Shown: piece by piece, positions 40,001 through 55,000 of the stretch
How positions within the stretch are numbered: the stretch's first letter is position 1
How the letters are laid out: the number at the start of each line of letters is the position of its first letter
Source of the DNA: Acanthochromis polyacanthus
Taxonomy: Eukaryota; Chordata; Actinopteri; Pomacentridae
Direction: 5' to 3'
Assembly (NCBI RefSeq): GCF_021347895.1
Contig: NC_067117.1
Span: 20,888,358-20,952,357, forward strand
DNA length: 64,000 nt
Position numbers and translations under genes: made by a program
Notes under the pieces: generated by a model
Told to the model about the DNA's origin: nothing
The model's input: only the letters and a program-made list of their open reading frames with translations
Database searches by the model: none

Positions 40001-43000
40001 TTGTTGGACGAGTGAGATCACTGTCTGAGTCTTGTGTCCTCTAGCGTGTCCTCCCAGCAAACCAAGAGGATGCTGGTGATTAAATCTCCTCCAGGCTGCC
40101 TTCGGGCGCTCGGCTCACATGTCTGTCTGCAGGGAATACAGCAAAGCAAAAACATCAAGATGGGATTTTTCTTGCCCATAAGAAGCCTTTCTAGTAGACC
40201 CGACTTCATCGTCGTGGCTCAAAAGTGCACCACAACAGAAGTATGTCGCTTAAATACTCTGTAGATTCTCAGTCCTCCAGGTCACGGTGCTTCTAGGAGC
40301 GTCAGTAGAAAGAAGCTACTTGGACAAGAGGTGAAACACCTTGAAGAACCTATAAGACAAGTCCGGTTGGTTTCTACTGAAGCTCCAAGGGTCGCTTCAA
40401 TAGGATTAAGCCACTTAAGTGTAGCTATACTTGAGGCCACTTTATACAGGCATTAACATACAAGTACATCGTCACCTCGGTGGGTGTGCACGTGTTTTCG
40501 CAGACACACTGACCTCTGTTAAAACCAGCTTCTGTAAACAAGCCCATCAAATAGTCCAGGTTGTATTTTTAGCTCCACATACTTTGAGATCCTGTCAGAG
40601 AGCTGCTGCAGAATGATCACAGTTGAGTCTTTACTGGAGAGAAAAGAAAACGGGGAGGAGAAGGAGGGAGTGGGTAGCTGTAGACCAGAGCCTTTGTTTG
40701 TGTTTTTGTTTGTGGCTGCCATGAGTATTTTCATGCTATCCCCTCATGACTGCAGAGAATGACGGCTGAGCTCCGAGCGCTTCCTGCTGCTCGACTTTTA
40801 GACCACCTAAGGCACAGCTGTGGCAGGGAGAGCGTTGCCATACGTGCATTAACGCAGCCATTAAACCGGCGGTGAAAGAGCACAGACAGATTTATCCAAG
40901 GGCACGCGGCACTAACATACCACTGATATGCCAAGTCACTGCCTGTCAGACGCTCACACACACTCTGCTTTTCCTCATACCTTCCTTATATTCACTCACT
41001 CACTCACACGCATACATTCATCCCGGCTCCCTCTCTGTGTCATGCCTGTAGGATATTAGCAGTATGATTTATCAAATGCTCAAGCACTTGACTGTATCTC
41101 CCGCTCATTCTCTCTCTCTCCTCCTTTGTGCAGTCTTTTTTCCCCCCTCCTTGAAGATAATCCCTCTAATTTTCTGTCTGATTTTGTCTCTGTGATCCCC
41201 ATGGACACATGCCACAGTACAGCTGGTTCTAGTACACGTGCCACTGCAGATTTTACACGTTTGTATGATTTTACTAGTTGTACAAAAAAATCCTTTTTTT
41301 TTAAAAATCACTTTGGATTTATTGGATGATGTGAGAACTGTGGCTTGGAAATGCTATAATTTAAGAAGCAAAAAATACTGCAATGTTTCACAAAGTCAAT
41401 AAAGTGCATAAGCCCGTGCACTCAGTCTCTTACACTGTAAAATCCTCACTGGCTGTCTGCATAGTGACACAGAGAAAGAGTAGAAGTTCGGAGCAGGGCG
41501 AGTCCAGGCTATAAAACCACATGTGGCTTTGGCATCTGGTTTGTATGTTCTGTTTTGCGCAGCGTGTTTTCTATTTTGAATTGATTTTCAAAATGCTGCA
41601 TTATGAGCTCTACTCTTCAGTTCAAGTGAGCAACAGAACATTTTTTTGGAAGTATGTTTTGAGACAAAATGAGTTTTGTGTATGGTTGATTTTTTTGCTG
41701 GTTATTTGTGACATAGTAGATTTACATGATCTTGTTTGATATTTTCTAGACACTTTGGTGCTTTGACTAACTGGTAGTAGATTGAGTGTTGATCATACAA
41801 ATGACTTCCACCTGAAGGATTGGGTGTGTTTTTGGCTTTTAGAGTGAAAAGCTGTTCTGTTTAACTTAGTGAGACCCATTTAATGTATAATATTAACCTT
41901 ATTTATATAGCACCTTTTAAAAACAGAGGTTACTGAGCTCTTACAGGCAGGGCAAAAAAGGGAAAGAAGGATGCTCAGGAAGAACAGTGAAAAACAGAAG
42001 GCTGGTCAGTCCAAATATCGTAAAAGCACTTTCAGACTAAATGAGTAAATAAATTACCAGTACAACTACACCAGATAAAATGCAAAAATACTACATTTAA
42101 GGCAGGGAATGAAGAAGTGAAATAACAGAAAATAGAGGGTAAAAACCAGAAAAAGACAATAAAATGAACATTACAATAAAGGGAAATTTAAAAATCAATT
42201 AGACCCTAAAAATAGATGAAGCATAGAAGGATTAGGTAAAAATAGAAATAGATGATGTAGCATGCAGATTTTTTGTCCCACATTTGTGTTTAATATGCAT
42301 TGATCTGTATCAACTAAGGACATTAGCACTGAGGATGTTGTGCTTGAAGGTGTACAGTATGTTATTTAGTTGGGCTTTTTACAAGGTATAAATAGCACAT
42401 TATTGGTTTCCATTTACTGTCTGCTATAGTGGTCCAGTGCAGCTCCATCAGTCTTTTAGTATTTAGCATTAGCTGTCCAGTTCATACCAGGTTCATGTTT
42501 CCAAACAAGCATCATATCAATACCTCACGTGCTGCTCCTCATCAACCCTCCTCAACTATTTATCAGATTACGCTGTGCATTCAGGATGCATTAATTCATC
42601 TCAGAGTTGAACTGTGCTCTGTGTTCAGACGAAGGCCCTCCTTGTACGTGTCCGTTGTGTGCATCAGACTGGAGCAGCTGTGTTCCTCACAGTGAAGGTC
42701 TGCAGCTGTCCCGGGACCTGGGGGCCACCTATCTGGAGCTGCCCTCCCTCAACCACGTCTTTGTGGGTCGCTACTTTGGCAGCGTGGTAAGTGATGACGC
42801 AATGCAGGAATCAAAGGATCTGGTTTTGAATGAGCTCTTAGATTTAGTGTTTTTATTTACCCAGCACTCCCCGAGGAAACCAGCCTTTTCAGTTATGGAA
42901 AATACTCTTCTATATACTGCATGTGTTAATGCTTGAATCCCAGCAAGCACTTTCCATACAAATTTGCATTCATAGAAAGCTACAGTATTCAGTAGAGGAG

Positions 43001-46000
43001 ACAGTGACAGGCTGGTCTTCCCAGGAAGTTATTTCCAAAGCAAAGAAACTGATGATGTAACGTCACTATTTTTGTACCCCGCATTTGTACTAACGTGTGT
43101 GTTTCTGTATTGTTCAGCTGGAGTACTTCATGATTCAGTGTCTGAAACACAAAGCCAAAGAAAGGCCAGAGAAGAGGCGAGGAAATAAAGTGAATGAGCT
43201 CCGTCCCCCGCACTTAGAACAACCAGGTCAGAGGAATACTATGAGTATTAATGAGTAATACTACATTCACTCTACGCTGCATGTTTTTATGTTTTTGTTG
43301 TCGATTCACATCTTTACTTTTTTGTTACATATTTTTAAAACGTAATTATTGTTTTTTAAATAGTAATTTCATGTTCATGTCATTAAGTACCTCTTTAAAC
43401 TGCTCTCATGGTGCTTAGAGGACAGTCAGTGGACTGGCCGGATTGTTCCTTCTTGAGCTTACATAGCCATAAAAAGAGCTGAGCACAAAGGTTTTTATCT
43501 TGATCAATATTCTCTGTTCCAAACTGGAAATAAGAAGAGAGACAAAGAGCGAGGTAGACTGCTTTTATTCAATGGCATCTGAATCAATTTTAGACTGAGC
43601 TGCTTTCAGCAAAAGGATGCAACACCGACTGAGTTTATTGCTTTAGCCGAGGCAGCTCAGTGGTTGTTGTTAAAGAATGAGGCAGGATTAATCCTCAAGC
43701 ATATCTTCCACCACATTTTCTAGATATGTTTAGATATTTGACTAACCTTTCTCTCTAGTTAGTAACATGCCAGCTAGAGCTTTCTTTGTATGTGTTTTTT
43801 ATGTATAAAGAAGATTATGGTTGAAATAAATAATTATCTTCATTATCAGTTGATCTGTTGATTATTTTAATAAATGTAATAATTAATGTTAATTAAATCC
43901 TGATGTTCTTCACATTTTCCCTGGATATTTAGCTGACTATTTCACAAAGAAAACAAATTCTCATAATTCTTTCTCTTTGAAAGGTTAAAACTAGAAAATG
44001 TTTGGCATTTTTCCCTAAAAAGTTACGAATCAGTAGTCAAAAAACTCCCCATTCATTACTGACTAATTATTTGAGATGCAATTTGTTTTAATCTGCATAT
44101 TAGAAATGTAAAATTCGGATTACATTTTAATTAAGCTTCATAACAATCCTCATGCTGAAAGCTTTTGTCTCTAGCAGCAAAATAGAGGCTTTTTGCAGAT
44201 TTATTGCAAAATTAATCAAACTGCCTCTAAGCCAATCAGATTCCACAAACATTTAGTTATGATGAGATAAATGACCATGTTGATCCAAAATTCAGAATTA
44301 CAAACATTTATACGCAGTGAGCAGCTTTTGTAGAAAGACCTAAAAGAAAAAAGCTGAGCCAGGAGCTGCTTTTTTTTTGTCTTAATGTTCCACTTTTTTA
44401 GACTGTGGCTCTCAGTCTCCTAATTGGATAAAAGACAGTCTGAATAAACCTGCAACTGATTGCCAGCTGTTGTCACAAACTGAAAGCGTTCTCTGTGTTC
44501 AATTTGGAATTACATAAGTAAAGTTAATGTGACTCCAAGCACAGCTCTCACACCACAAATAGACCCAGTAGCGTTGTTTTATTTTAAAAATAGGAGCCCG
44601 CTGCTGTATTGTGTAAGGTTTGAATTCACAGCTACACTCCTGTCTCTTGCTTTACAACTGCTGCTACCATTTTTTCAAGCTGCTTTTTTTTTTTTTATAA
44701 AATGAAACACCTGAAAATATTCAACACAAACTCCGCTGTTATACTAACATTAAATATTGATCTGAGCAGTTTCCTGCTGTGTGACTTTCAATCGGATGCA
44801 GTGACTGACAGCTTTAAGTGCTGCCAAAAATGGCAGCAAGTGCTGGCGGATTTATAAGTGTTCGTTCAACACTACTTAACTCTACTCACAGTGTAACTTA
44901 CATTAAATATGGCATGCAGTGATTCAGGAACAGCTCGGTGTTCGTGGACAAATCAGAGCAGCCATAAAAGGTTCACAGAAGTACAGTGTGTATGAGGCAT
45001 GAATAGGAATATAATAGGATGATGATTTGCGAAGCTCTCTTCCTCTGTGGTTTTTCACTTTTATTAACTTGCTTTCCTGAATGCATGAATCATTTTATTT
45101 TATTTCTTCCTTTTTCTATGTAATGTTTCTTTCCGGGTTGTTCTTGTTTCTGTTCTTTTGTCATTGTGTTTTTTGTGTGTGCTTATATTCATTATTGCCA
45201 CCATTTTGCTGCCAATCATTCATTTCTCTTTTGTATATCTTCTTCAAACATTAACCTCATTGAAAACAAACATTTGGACGTGCTTTGCTTTATTGTTTTA
45301 TCACTAGAATGACTTGCAACGTAACTAGTAAAGGTCAACTTTTGGTCCCTTTTCAGTCCCCTAAGGTTAGAAACTGTCAACTGCCCACTGTAGACCAAAA
45401 ACATGGGAGAATTTCTCTGTTATTTCAGCCGACTGGAATCCGATGCAGCAGTCTGAGCTTGCATCTTTTCAAGACTGTCATTAGTGCAAAGACAAACATG
45501 TCTGGAAGCGTATTTTTCTAGCTGGTGCAACAGGACAGACCACAACGTGACATTGGTCTCTCTTAGTGCTCTTTTTCTTGATCTCACTGCACTATTGCGG
45601 TCAAAGCTGCTTCCTCCACCTACTTGTACACGGCCTATTTCTCTCTGGATTGTCAAAACCCATTGCCAAAAAATAGAGAAATCACACGTATAAATGGACA
45701 AGGTAGATTAAGGGAAAGTGAAAACACCAAAAATCTTTATTACGACACGCCTGTGAGGCTTTAAACATAATAAATTGATGGATTTTCTCCTTTATTCTCT
45801 GATTTAGAGCCAGGCTGAATTTCAGCAGTAACTGCTCGTTATCTCAGCTCATCCTATCTCCCTTTTCTTTCCACCCCCCTCGGCTCCCGATCTTCCTTCC
45901 CATTCAGCTCGTCTTCCCCCCATCCGAGTGGAGGAGTCCAGCTTCTCCCAGGACATGCAGTGGTTGCTGGAGCGTGGCGTACAGTTCGCCGATGTGGCTT

Positions 46001-49000
46001 TCTACGCTGGGGATTCTGGGAAAGAGCTGGGGTGGGCTCACGCTGCAGTGCTATGTGCTGTCAGCCCCTACTTCAGACAGCTGCTCCTGGGGCCCAAGAC
46101 CAGGTAGGACAGACATTAAGTTGCTCACAGGTTACAGCTTATTAAGCTATTTCACCACCTGAGTCTGTAGCCAGCAGGGGCTCAGCTATTTTCTGAAAAA
46201 CGTCCTCTTTAGTGTGATTGCGAAGCGTTTTGTTCGTCTCTGGTCGGACAGGGAACGCCCACAGTCACGATGTGTTTGCAGAGAGCGAGATGGAGGCCCC
46301 CATTCGCTGCTCTCTACCTGGGATGGAGGTATTATTGATGACATGCCGAGATCAGAGGGACACCTGACAGGACGTCTCACTCGTCTGGTGGTGAAGGACC
46401 CCCTCCTGTGTATGTGCCTGTGGGAGACTCTCATGTTCATCTATAGAGGTAAAAACCACCATTTAAACTTTAAGCTCAGATCACACAGACAAACAAACTG
46501 CCGTCGTAAACCTGCTGCTCTGTGCCTTTTCTTTCATGTCCAGTAAACCTCTTTAACACCCATTGTTCTGCTGGCCCGATGCTAGCAGCACAGTGTACAG
46601 CTTCAGCTGACTGCTAGTACAGAGAAGACTACGATGAATGTGAACATTTGTTTTGCAGATACATTTACTTGATTATTTGATTGTCTCTCACTGTAGACAA
46701 GCTACTGAAAAGAGATGAAAAACGAGCAACATGGCAGCAAGGGGATGCAAGACGATCGAATAATGGCTCAAAATGACAAAAATAAGACCGAAAACCACCA
46801 CAGAAACACTTAAAATGACTAAAATAATGGGACAGAATCACTTCTGAGAGGCAAAATGGCAATGAAATAATGCCAAACAACCAAAATGAGACATAGAACT
46901 ACCAAAAAGAGATTATAAATGACCAAAATGCAACATCAGCTGACCAAAAACGGACAAAAAACAATCTTAAAGAGACACAAAAATGACCAAAATAGCAACA
47001 AAAAGATGTCAAACACCCAAAATATGACACAAAACTACCATAAAATGATGAAAAATGACCAAAATACAACCAAAAAACGGTCACGCAAGACATTCGATTT
47101 AGTGACATAAAAGTCGAAGAAAACCAGAAAATGCTTTTATTAACCCGCTAAACCCTAAAATTCACCAGCAGATTCGAAAGGCATGTTACATTTAACAAGT
47201 TGCCAAAATTAGACTATTAGACAGAAAACAGAATCAAAAAAGAACCGCTGGATTTTTAACTTTCCAACAGTCCTTGAACTACTCATGTGTGATGTGCTGT
47301 TCCATTGAAAAACAACAGGTTTAAGCTTAACATTGTGGCGTTTCCCATCAAAATCCCTCTATTTTTCATGTCTTATTTAAGAAGTTGCCATAATCTAAGT
47401 GTTTTCACTGGAGGATTCTGTAAAAAACTAAAAACTCCTTGTGACTCAGCTGCAACCACCAGCGATGTGACAAAAATTCTATGACTTTTCAACTGGCTTA
47501 GTGAGGAGATAAACATGGAAACAAACTACACATTCAAGTAGTAAAATATCTGTAGTATTTAGAGCTACTTTTTCTTCAGTATTCACACCTGAAAACACTT
47601 TGAAAAAGGTTATACATATTGATTCTATGTTTTTCTCAATTTTTGTAAAACAAATAATTTTTAAAAAATCTACTTTTGTAATTTCTTTTTCAAACTGCTT
47701 GAGGTTCAGAGGGTTAAATCTGCTATTTTGTGCCTTTTCAAGCGCCCAGTAAACACTTCAACACCCATTGTTCTGCTTGCAAGATGCTACTGTAGAACCT
47801 CAGCAAACTGGCAGAGTTTCTCTCAATATCACACAATACTATTCGAGACAAGGAAAAACTGAATATTTCTCATCCGAAAAGTCCGCAGCCTTGATAAAGC
47901 TAACATCAGTTTGTCAAACAAGTGCTTGTAATGATGATATAAACATGCAGATGTGCATCAAGTATTTTTTTCACCATGTTCACCATCTCAAAAGAAATCC
48001 TCTGAAGCATTGCACTGCAAAGTGTACAACAAAAAGCTACCCCAAGTTAAATAGAAGTGAGTTCTAGTGTGAGATAATTTCTGTATTAAAATCTCAACCA
48101 CAGAAGAGCATCCGCGCTGATTAAAAACCCTGTGATTTCACTGAGATGAAGTCGCCCAAAATGACACTCTGGCAGCCGGATCTGATGCATGTTCGGTGCC
48201 AAACAGAATCAGAAATGACAAAAGCTTCTCCAAAACAGAGGCTGTCATGTACTTCATCCAGAGACATCTAAACCCAGCCAGCAAGACTCAGTCACTTCAC
48301 TGCCATGTACAGTCTATAATCACACTACTGGAGTTCTGCTGGAAAATTCAGCTGTTCCCTGCTCTTGAATGCTGTGGGCTGCTCAGTGTTTTTTATTGCT
48401 TTCATCCTTTACATTTACAGCATGTTTAATAAATGCAGTAGTTTGCAGATATTTATTTTTCATGTACCTGCAGCCAGGTCCATCCACTGGAGTTTAAACA
48501 CAGCTGCCAGAGCAGGACGGACATTCACAGGATGGGAACTCCAGTCCAAAAAGCAGTTGGTCTTTTTCTAATAATTTAGATGTGATGATTAATGTCCCCT
48601 GGCAGCAGAAGGCAGTTTGCCCGCTATTGGGTCTTGTCCAATGTTCCACTACAGAGGAACAGAAATCAGTCAAAGTGGAAGTACTTGATAGTAAGCCACT
48701 GTAGTATTTTAATTAAGGAGCTGATCAGTCATTTTATAATAGTGTGATCTGCTTTCTTAACCTGTAGTTGTACTTGCTGGCTGCCTCAGGCCACACAGGT
48801 TTTTCTGTGTCTCCTCCCAGCTCCATTCTTTTAAGCATTATGGAAATCAGTGAGGAGGGTCTGCTACACTGAAGGAAGCCTTTGATGAAACTGAATTCCC
48901 ATTATTTTGACAGCTAATGGGATTAGTTGATGGAATCAGACTCTGTAACCTGTGACAGGAGATTCATATTTACATCAACAGATGATGAGCTCTGCAGTGC

Positions 49001-52000
49001 AACTGTCTTGTACAATTATCTGTGTCGTATGTTAACTCCGCCGAGCAACAATGGAGGCACATTCAGGCACAAAAGAAAACATTTGCAGACGATGTAAACT
49101 GTGGCACTCTCGTCCAAAATGTTCTCCGGTCGTACATGAAGCCTAGTTAAACAGGCACATGATATTCTCTGCGACTTTAGCGGCGTAATGAAAATCTTCT
49201 CAGTCTGCGGCTTAGACTCTGCAGTGCTGTGCTTGCTGCATGTTAGATTACAGTGTCTCTGCATGCCAGCCCATCATCACAGGCTGTGTCTCATGCACGA
49301 ATCCTTATGGCAAAAAGCTGCGCTCACATCTGATTCATGGCCGCCTTTTAACATGTATGAGAGAAGAGCTGATGTTCCGGCACACAAACACAAGAGGCAG
49401 AAATGCACAAGCTGAGAGTGCATGTGGTGAAAGGTTGAGCGGAGAAGAGAAGAAGATTATAGGGTTAGACTGATTCCCTGAGTGACTGCATGAATAAGAA
49501 AGCCAGCAGTTGAAAGACAGAGCAGTTTGTGTATTCAAGCACGCGTGTACAATTTAGTTGAGTTTTTTTTCATTATTTTTTAGTCAGAAAGGAGAAAGAT
49601 GAGAGTGAAAAGTGGCAGGATGGGATGAGAGTGAGGCTTTTCCTGCAGTTTTTGCGAGGTAGCGTGATGGTTACTAGCTGGGCACCGGAGCATGCTGTGA
49701 ATGTGTGAGAGGTCTAAAGAGGAGAATGTGCGCAGAGTGGAATATCACGTTTTCATAAAACACTGCAGGGAGACGGTGTTAAGTCAGTGTGAAAAATGTT
49801 AACCTTCAGAATTCATAGACAGCGTGTGTATTAGCGTGTTTTCTTGCATTGCGGTGCATAATCAGATGTGAATGGACGCCGTTTTTGCCCACAGAGACAT
49901 TCGCAGCCAGTGTTTGATGTTCATTTGCAGTCAATCTGCAACAAACTGTCCTCTGCCTTTCTAAGGAGATGGGACAAATTCCACTCATTTGTCAGTTGTG
50001 CCTTGTTTGATTGGCTTATCAGAACAAATTTCCATAACAATATCATGTTTCAGTAAACACACACTTCACACGTCACACTAGGGGGTATTATTCCACGCTC
50101 CGGGTTTTTGTCATTTGAGTGTGTGTGGCCAGTCAAAGAGGCCATGACTTTGCTTGTGTGATGTTAACACTGTGAGACTCTGTCTCTTTGTGTAGTGTGC
50201 TACTGAATTATTGCATTTGTCACTTGGTTGCTATTGTGTGCGTGTGCATGTCTAGCACATGTAGTACATGTGTAGGACACAGATGAAACAGTGTGTGTTT
50301 GTGGACTCTCAGGTCTCATCCAGGATCACATTGTAGACAACACACCAGTTGTTTTTTGGGTCAGCTTATCTCACTGTAGAAAAAAATGTAAGTTGGTGCC
50401 CTTGGAACAGAATTTAACAAATGTTTGCAGGGATTTAGTTTAAGTTAGGGTCAATTTTGAAGTCAGGAATGATGCATTTATGGACAAGTCAAGTAAAACC
50501 TTTAGGAAATTCGCTGTAATCTGTTCAAAGTATTACCTAGTGTGTGTTTTTGTGTGGACAGGTAAGCAAAATAACTACATCAACATGGAAACTTACTTGT
50601 AGAAATGATCATTTTTCAGCGTCTCCTCTCACATATCTACCAGCTATATTCCATTTCATTTGTTTTGGCTCCCACTGGTGTATTTTCTTGTGTTTAGCTG
50701 CATCGTGTATCAGCGCTACAGCTCCTGAGCTAATCTCTCACCCTGCATTTGAGGTGTCTGTGCTGTGCAGTGTCATTATCCAGCGCGCCGTGTTGAGGTA
50801 ATCCCTCTATCAGCCCAAATACCGTCATTATGAACTAATGATGAGCTAAATCCTGCCCAGTCCAACTCCCTCCTCTCCTCGGCACTCTGCTTATGTCCCA
50901 GTGAGACAGAGTGCGCCACCCCAATCAAGCTGCGGGGATGTGGAGGGTTTATAAAGCGAACTGTAGAGTGGATGTTTTCTCCACATGTTTTCCAATTGAC
51001 AGAGCAAGTAGAAGAGTGTATGTGGTGTTTTGTGTGTTCACATTTATCTGCACATTTCAGTGCTCCTCATTGAGTTTGTATATTTCACCCCGAACTTCTG
51101 CTGTCATGTTTGTTTCCTGTATGTTCACAGTGTGAGTCTGGAGACTTTAGTTTCAGTCTGTTCGCCTGTTGGATGGTTAGCTACTTAGTTTCAGACTGAA
51201 ATATCTCTACAGCCGTTTAATGCATTTCAGTGAAATTTTCTGCTCACATTCATGGCTCCCAGATGTCGACTCATAACGACTTTGGTGATCCAGTTCATTT
51301 CCAGGGCTACCATAATGATCACATTTGTGTATTTTAGTTACATTCCCGAGCAGCTGTTGAATTGTAATCACTTTTGCAATCCTTGTCTTTTTTTGCCGTT
51401 GCCATTATGCATCATCAAGCCAAAATGTCAAATTCAATGCTTCTGTTTATGACCAAATACCTACAGACTAATGGGGTTCACACTACACACTTTGTGTTCC
51501 TATTAGCAAATGCAAGTATGATAACAATCTGACATAAGATGGATGCATTATCTGCTTCACATCAGCATGTGAGTCACTGTGAGCATGTTGGCATGCTGTT
51601 GCTACTATTTCGCTCAAAGCAACACTGTGCAGCCTCACAGAGCTGCTAGAATCACTGCACATTCTTATTATAGCAGCAGCTTTAGCCACACTGTAAAAAA
51701 ATGTTTATACATTTTATGGTGAAAAACTGCCAAACCATGATGGTAAAAATCTGTAAACTCTAAAACAGTTTGATGCAGTTGATATAACATGGAATCAGAG
51801 GTAAATAGGTTAATCAGGAGAAAAATGTGTTTTTTAGATTTTTTTTCTCTTGAAAAAAAACATTTCCTGACTCCTGCACAGTTTTTCATAGAAAAAAAAT
51901 GCCATAATATGTATAACAATACTGTAATTTTTGCATTTAATTCTAAAAAAGAATGCAGTTTTTCCTAGTTAAATGGACATATTGTCATACTGGTAATGGA

Positions 52001-55000
52001 AACATGCTGCAGTTTTTATAACAAGTAGCATGGCAATTTCTGCATTTATTACATGTAAAAAAAAAAAAAAAAAAGCAGTTTTCTACCGGTCAAATTGAAG
52101 TACTTTTGTGTTAATAGCGGACATATGCTTTAATATTTATGACAGCTTTAACTGCAGTTTTTGCTAAAATGCATATATTTAATGTTACATACACTAACTG
52201 TTGCTGTAATATTTATAAGAAGTTACACAAATTTTATTTTAGATTGCATTTTCATGTAAATTTTTAGATTTTTAAAGGTTGAAGTTTCTTTTCACAGTAA
52301 AATATAGAATGACGCTCATTTTTTAGCCCTAAAATCAAAAATATCTATACATTTCTTTACCATAAAGGTAGAAAATGTTTTACTGTAATTTTATGGTAGC
52401 ATTCTGGCAACCACAGCTGGTGGAATTTTACTGTAAAAACATTTTTTTTACAGTACAGTGAAAATGTTCCATATTTTTAATATGATCGAGTGAGAAACAA
52501 AGTGTGGAAGCTTTATCTCAAAGTCAAACTCCTTATTTATACCTGCAAATACACCTGTAATACAACTCTAAAATTAATGCATTTGATATTTTAGATTTGC
52601 ATAGACTACATAGACATTTTTTTGCCAGGAACTAAATGAAGAAAAGACGTAAAAAAAAAAAACAAACACATTTCTTTTTAACTGAGCTGAATTGAAGTAC
52701 AAATGTAGAAAAAATAATACTTACTAACCAGTTGACTTTTATTCTGGCCATCAGTGTGTTTTGCAAAGGACATTTATTTACTGTTTCTGACATTCGTGGA
52801 ATCTGGACTGAGTGTCCCACCCATAACCACCACAGATTATATAAACAGACAAACTTTTGAACAGGCCAACTTTTACAAAAACAGGCCCCATGTGTTGGGT
52901 GTAAGGTATGTGGGTGGTCAGAGCACAGTGCCAGCTAGAACAGAGTTTTCTTGTGTGTCTTTGTTAACTGTTCAGTTGTGGATGCATAGAATGTGTGTGT
53001 TTGTGGATGTTTTGTAGGAGCGTGGGAGTGGGAGCACCTTCAGGAGGCCCTGGAAGAGAAGCTGAAGAATTCGCTGGCTGTGGCTCAGCTTATGGAGCGC
53101 ATACGATCGCTCATTGGCAGAGACAGGGTGAGAGCTTCAAAATCACCTGTATTATGGCAAAACTGATAAAAAAAAATAATGCAATCTATTTTAAGGCTGA
53201 AGTATTTTATATGTATACGGAGCCCTCCCTCACAAAATAGGTTAAATAACTATAATGCGTCCAATCTGCTCTTTGAATGTACAAACACATGTTTTTGTAG
53301 ACTTAAAGTGCCTTAATTAGCAAGACCTTGTTTAGAAACAGTGCAGTAATAATGTGGCTATAATTAGCATATTTACATAATTACTGCCTGCAATCACCTC
53401 TCAGATACTGTTGAAAATAAACAAGAGGTGCTCTCCAAGGAGCAAAAGAACAACATAAGATCTGGGAGGACTTCACACTCACATCAGCAAAGTTATGCTA
53501 AAAACTGCAGCGTCATATCTGGGATGCACAGTGTCTTTTTTAAACCGTTTGATGCACAACATGGGTCAAATGTGGCCCAAATCCAATGGGAAATGGGTGT
53601 CTCCTGACCCACACTGTGCATCAAAGGGTTACAAAGAAAAACACACAAGGGATCTTCATGTAATAGGCAGCAGACTTTAACATTTAGAGAGGAATCAGAG
53701 GATATGACATGGCTGTGCCTGACAAGCCTTTGGCACCATGCACGGTCTACCAACCCATCTGGATGGAAGTAGGTCTTCTACCTGAGGCGGTGTTCAGATG
53801 AGCTGACGCACCGAGATGGCTGAGCCGCTTTAACGCGATGAGACATCCTAATGTCCTGTCATGATTCGATCTCGCCATCTGCAAACACCTCGGGGTCGTC
53901 GCTGAAATTAGCTTTCCGTAAGTTTTCCACAAGCTTTCCATTCTTTTACAAGAAAAAAAGGGTTTAATTCTCTCGCCGTCTCTGCTGAGAACCGTGTGTT
54001 TGTTGAAGAGTCTCTCTGCAGCGGAGCGGTGGGAGAATATGGAGTTCTTTGTGCTTCAGTTGGCTCAGAAAGGTCACGTAATGGTAATGGGATGCTTTGA
54101 CGGCGCTTATTTGTGGGTTTAACAAAACCAGGTGCACACTGACAGCTTTTATATGCATGTAACATATTCAGCATTCATTAAAAAATTGGGAAAATGAGCA
54201 TGAATGTGTTGATGATGGACAGTTCGGATGCTGTTCTCGGCTTCACTCATATCGTTCTCGGCTTTGCAGTTCAAGTATGTTTAGGTAGCGTTAAGCAAGA
54301 CTGGCAGAGAGTCCATTGGTATTCCACGGGGGAGGCGGGATAGATGCATGGAATGGCAATTGTGCTGGTAACGAGTACCTGCCATGCAGCACAGGAATGT
54401 TAACTCTAAGTTCTGTTGGCTTTTTCTCCACTGCTTGTGTGTGTTTGTGTTGCATTTGTGTGTGCGTTCAGGGCCCCAGGGACACACCGAGTGCCCGGGC
54501 GGCTCAGCTCGGCCCCCAGACTCTTGTCAACCTCTTCAACTCCCCCCTTTACTCTGATGTCATCTTCATGGTGCAAGGTAGGTTCACGCCGATCCGCCAC
54601 ACATTTACAAATGCATGCCCCGTCACACAGCCGAGGAAGGTCACATTTTATTATCCCTGATTGAATTATGATCTCGGTCCCCCGGCCTGGTCATCCATTT
54701 GGAGACGAAATAAGATAAAATGGTCCGACTGATGGGTTCTCTTCCGTTCCTGTCATGTTTCATCCAGACAAAAGCTCCTCCATGAGCTGCATTTAATATT
54801 TCTCTATTAAACGGAGAATTATAGAGAAAATGCCCAAAAGCCCTTTCTAATCAATATTTATCTCATAAGCTTTTCTTGTCCTTGTACCTTGGAGCTTAGA
54901 GTTAAACTCTCAGAGGTCATGGAGAAAATTTGTAAAAACGCATTTGTAGTTTTTTTTTTTATGCTAATTTGCCGATTAAGTGCTGCGACTGACTGGTAAT

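Larger units (their letters stand above)
46449..53017. other. rhobtb3 intron 7
   Basis: This 6.6 kb intron includes a degenerate A-rich minisatellite (about 46740-47110) and a MITE-like element (51689-52460). No gene was seen in the remainder. ORFs here are under 115 codons and match nothing. Confidence 0.6.

Noticed and set aside
46899..47108. Phe-rich minus-strand ORF
   Set aside because: It is a product of the degenerate atgaccaaaa minisatellite.
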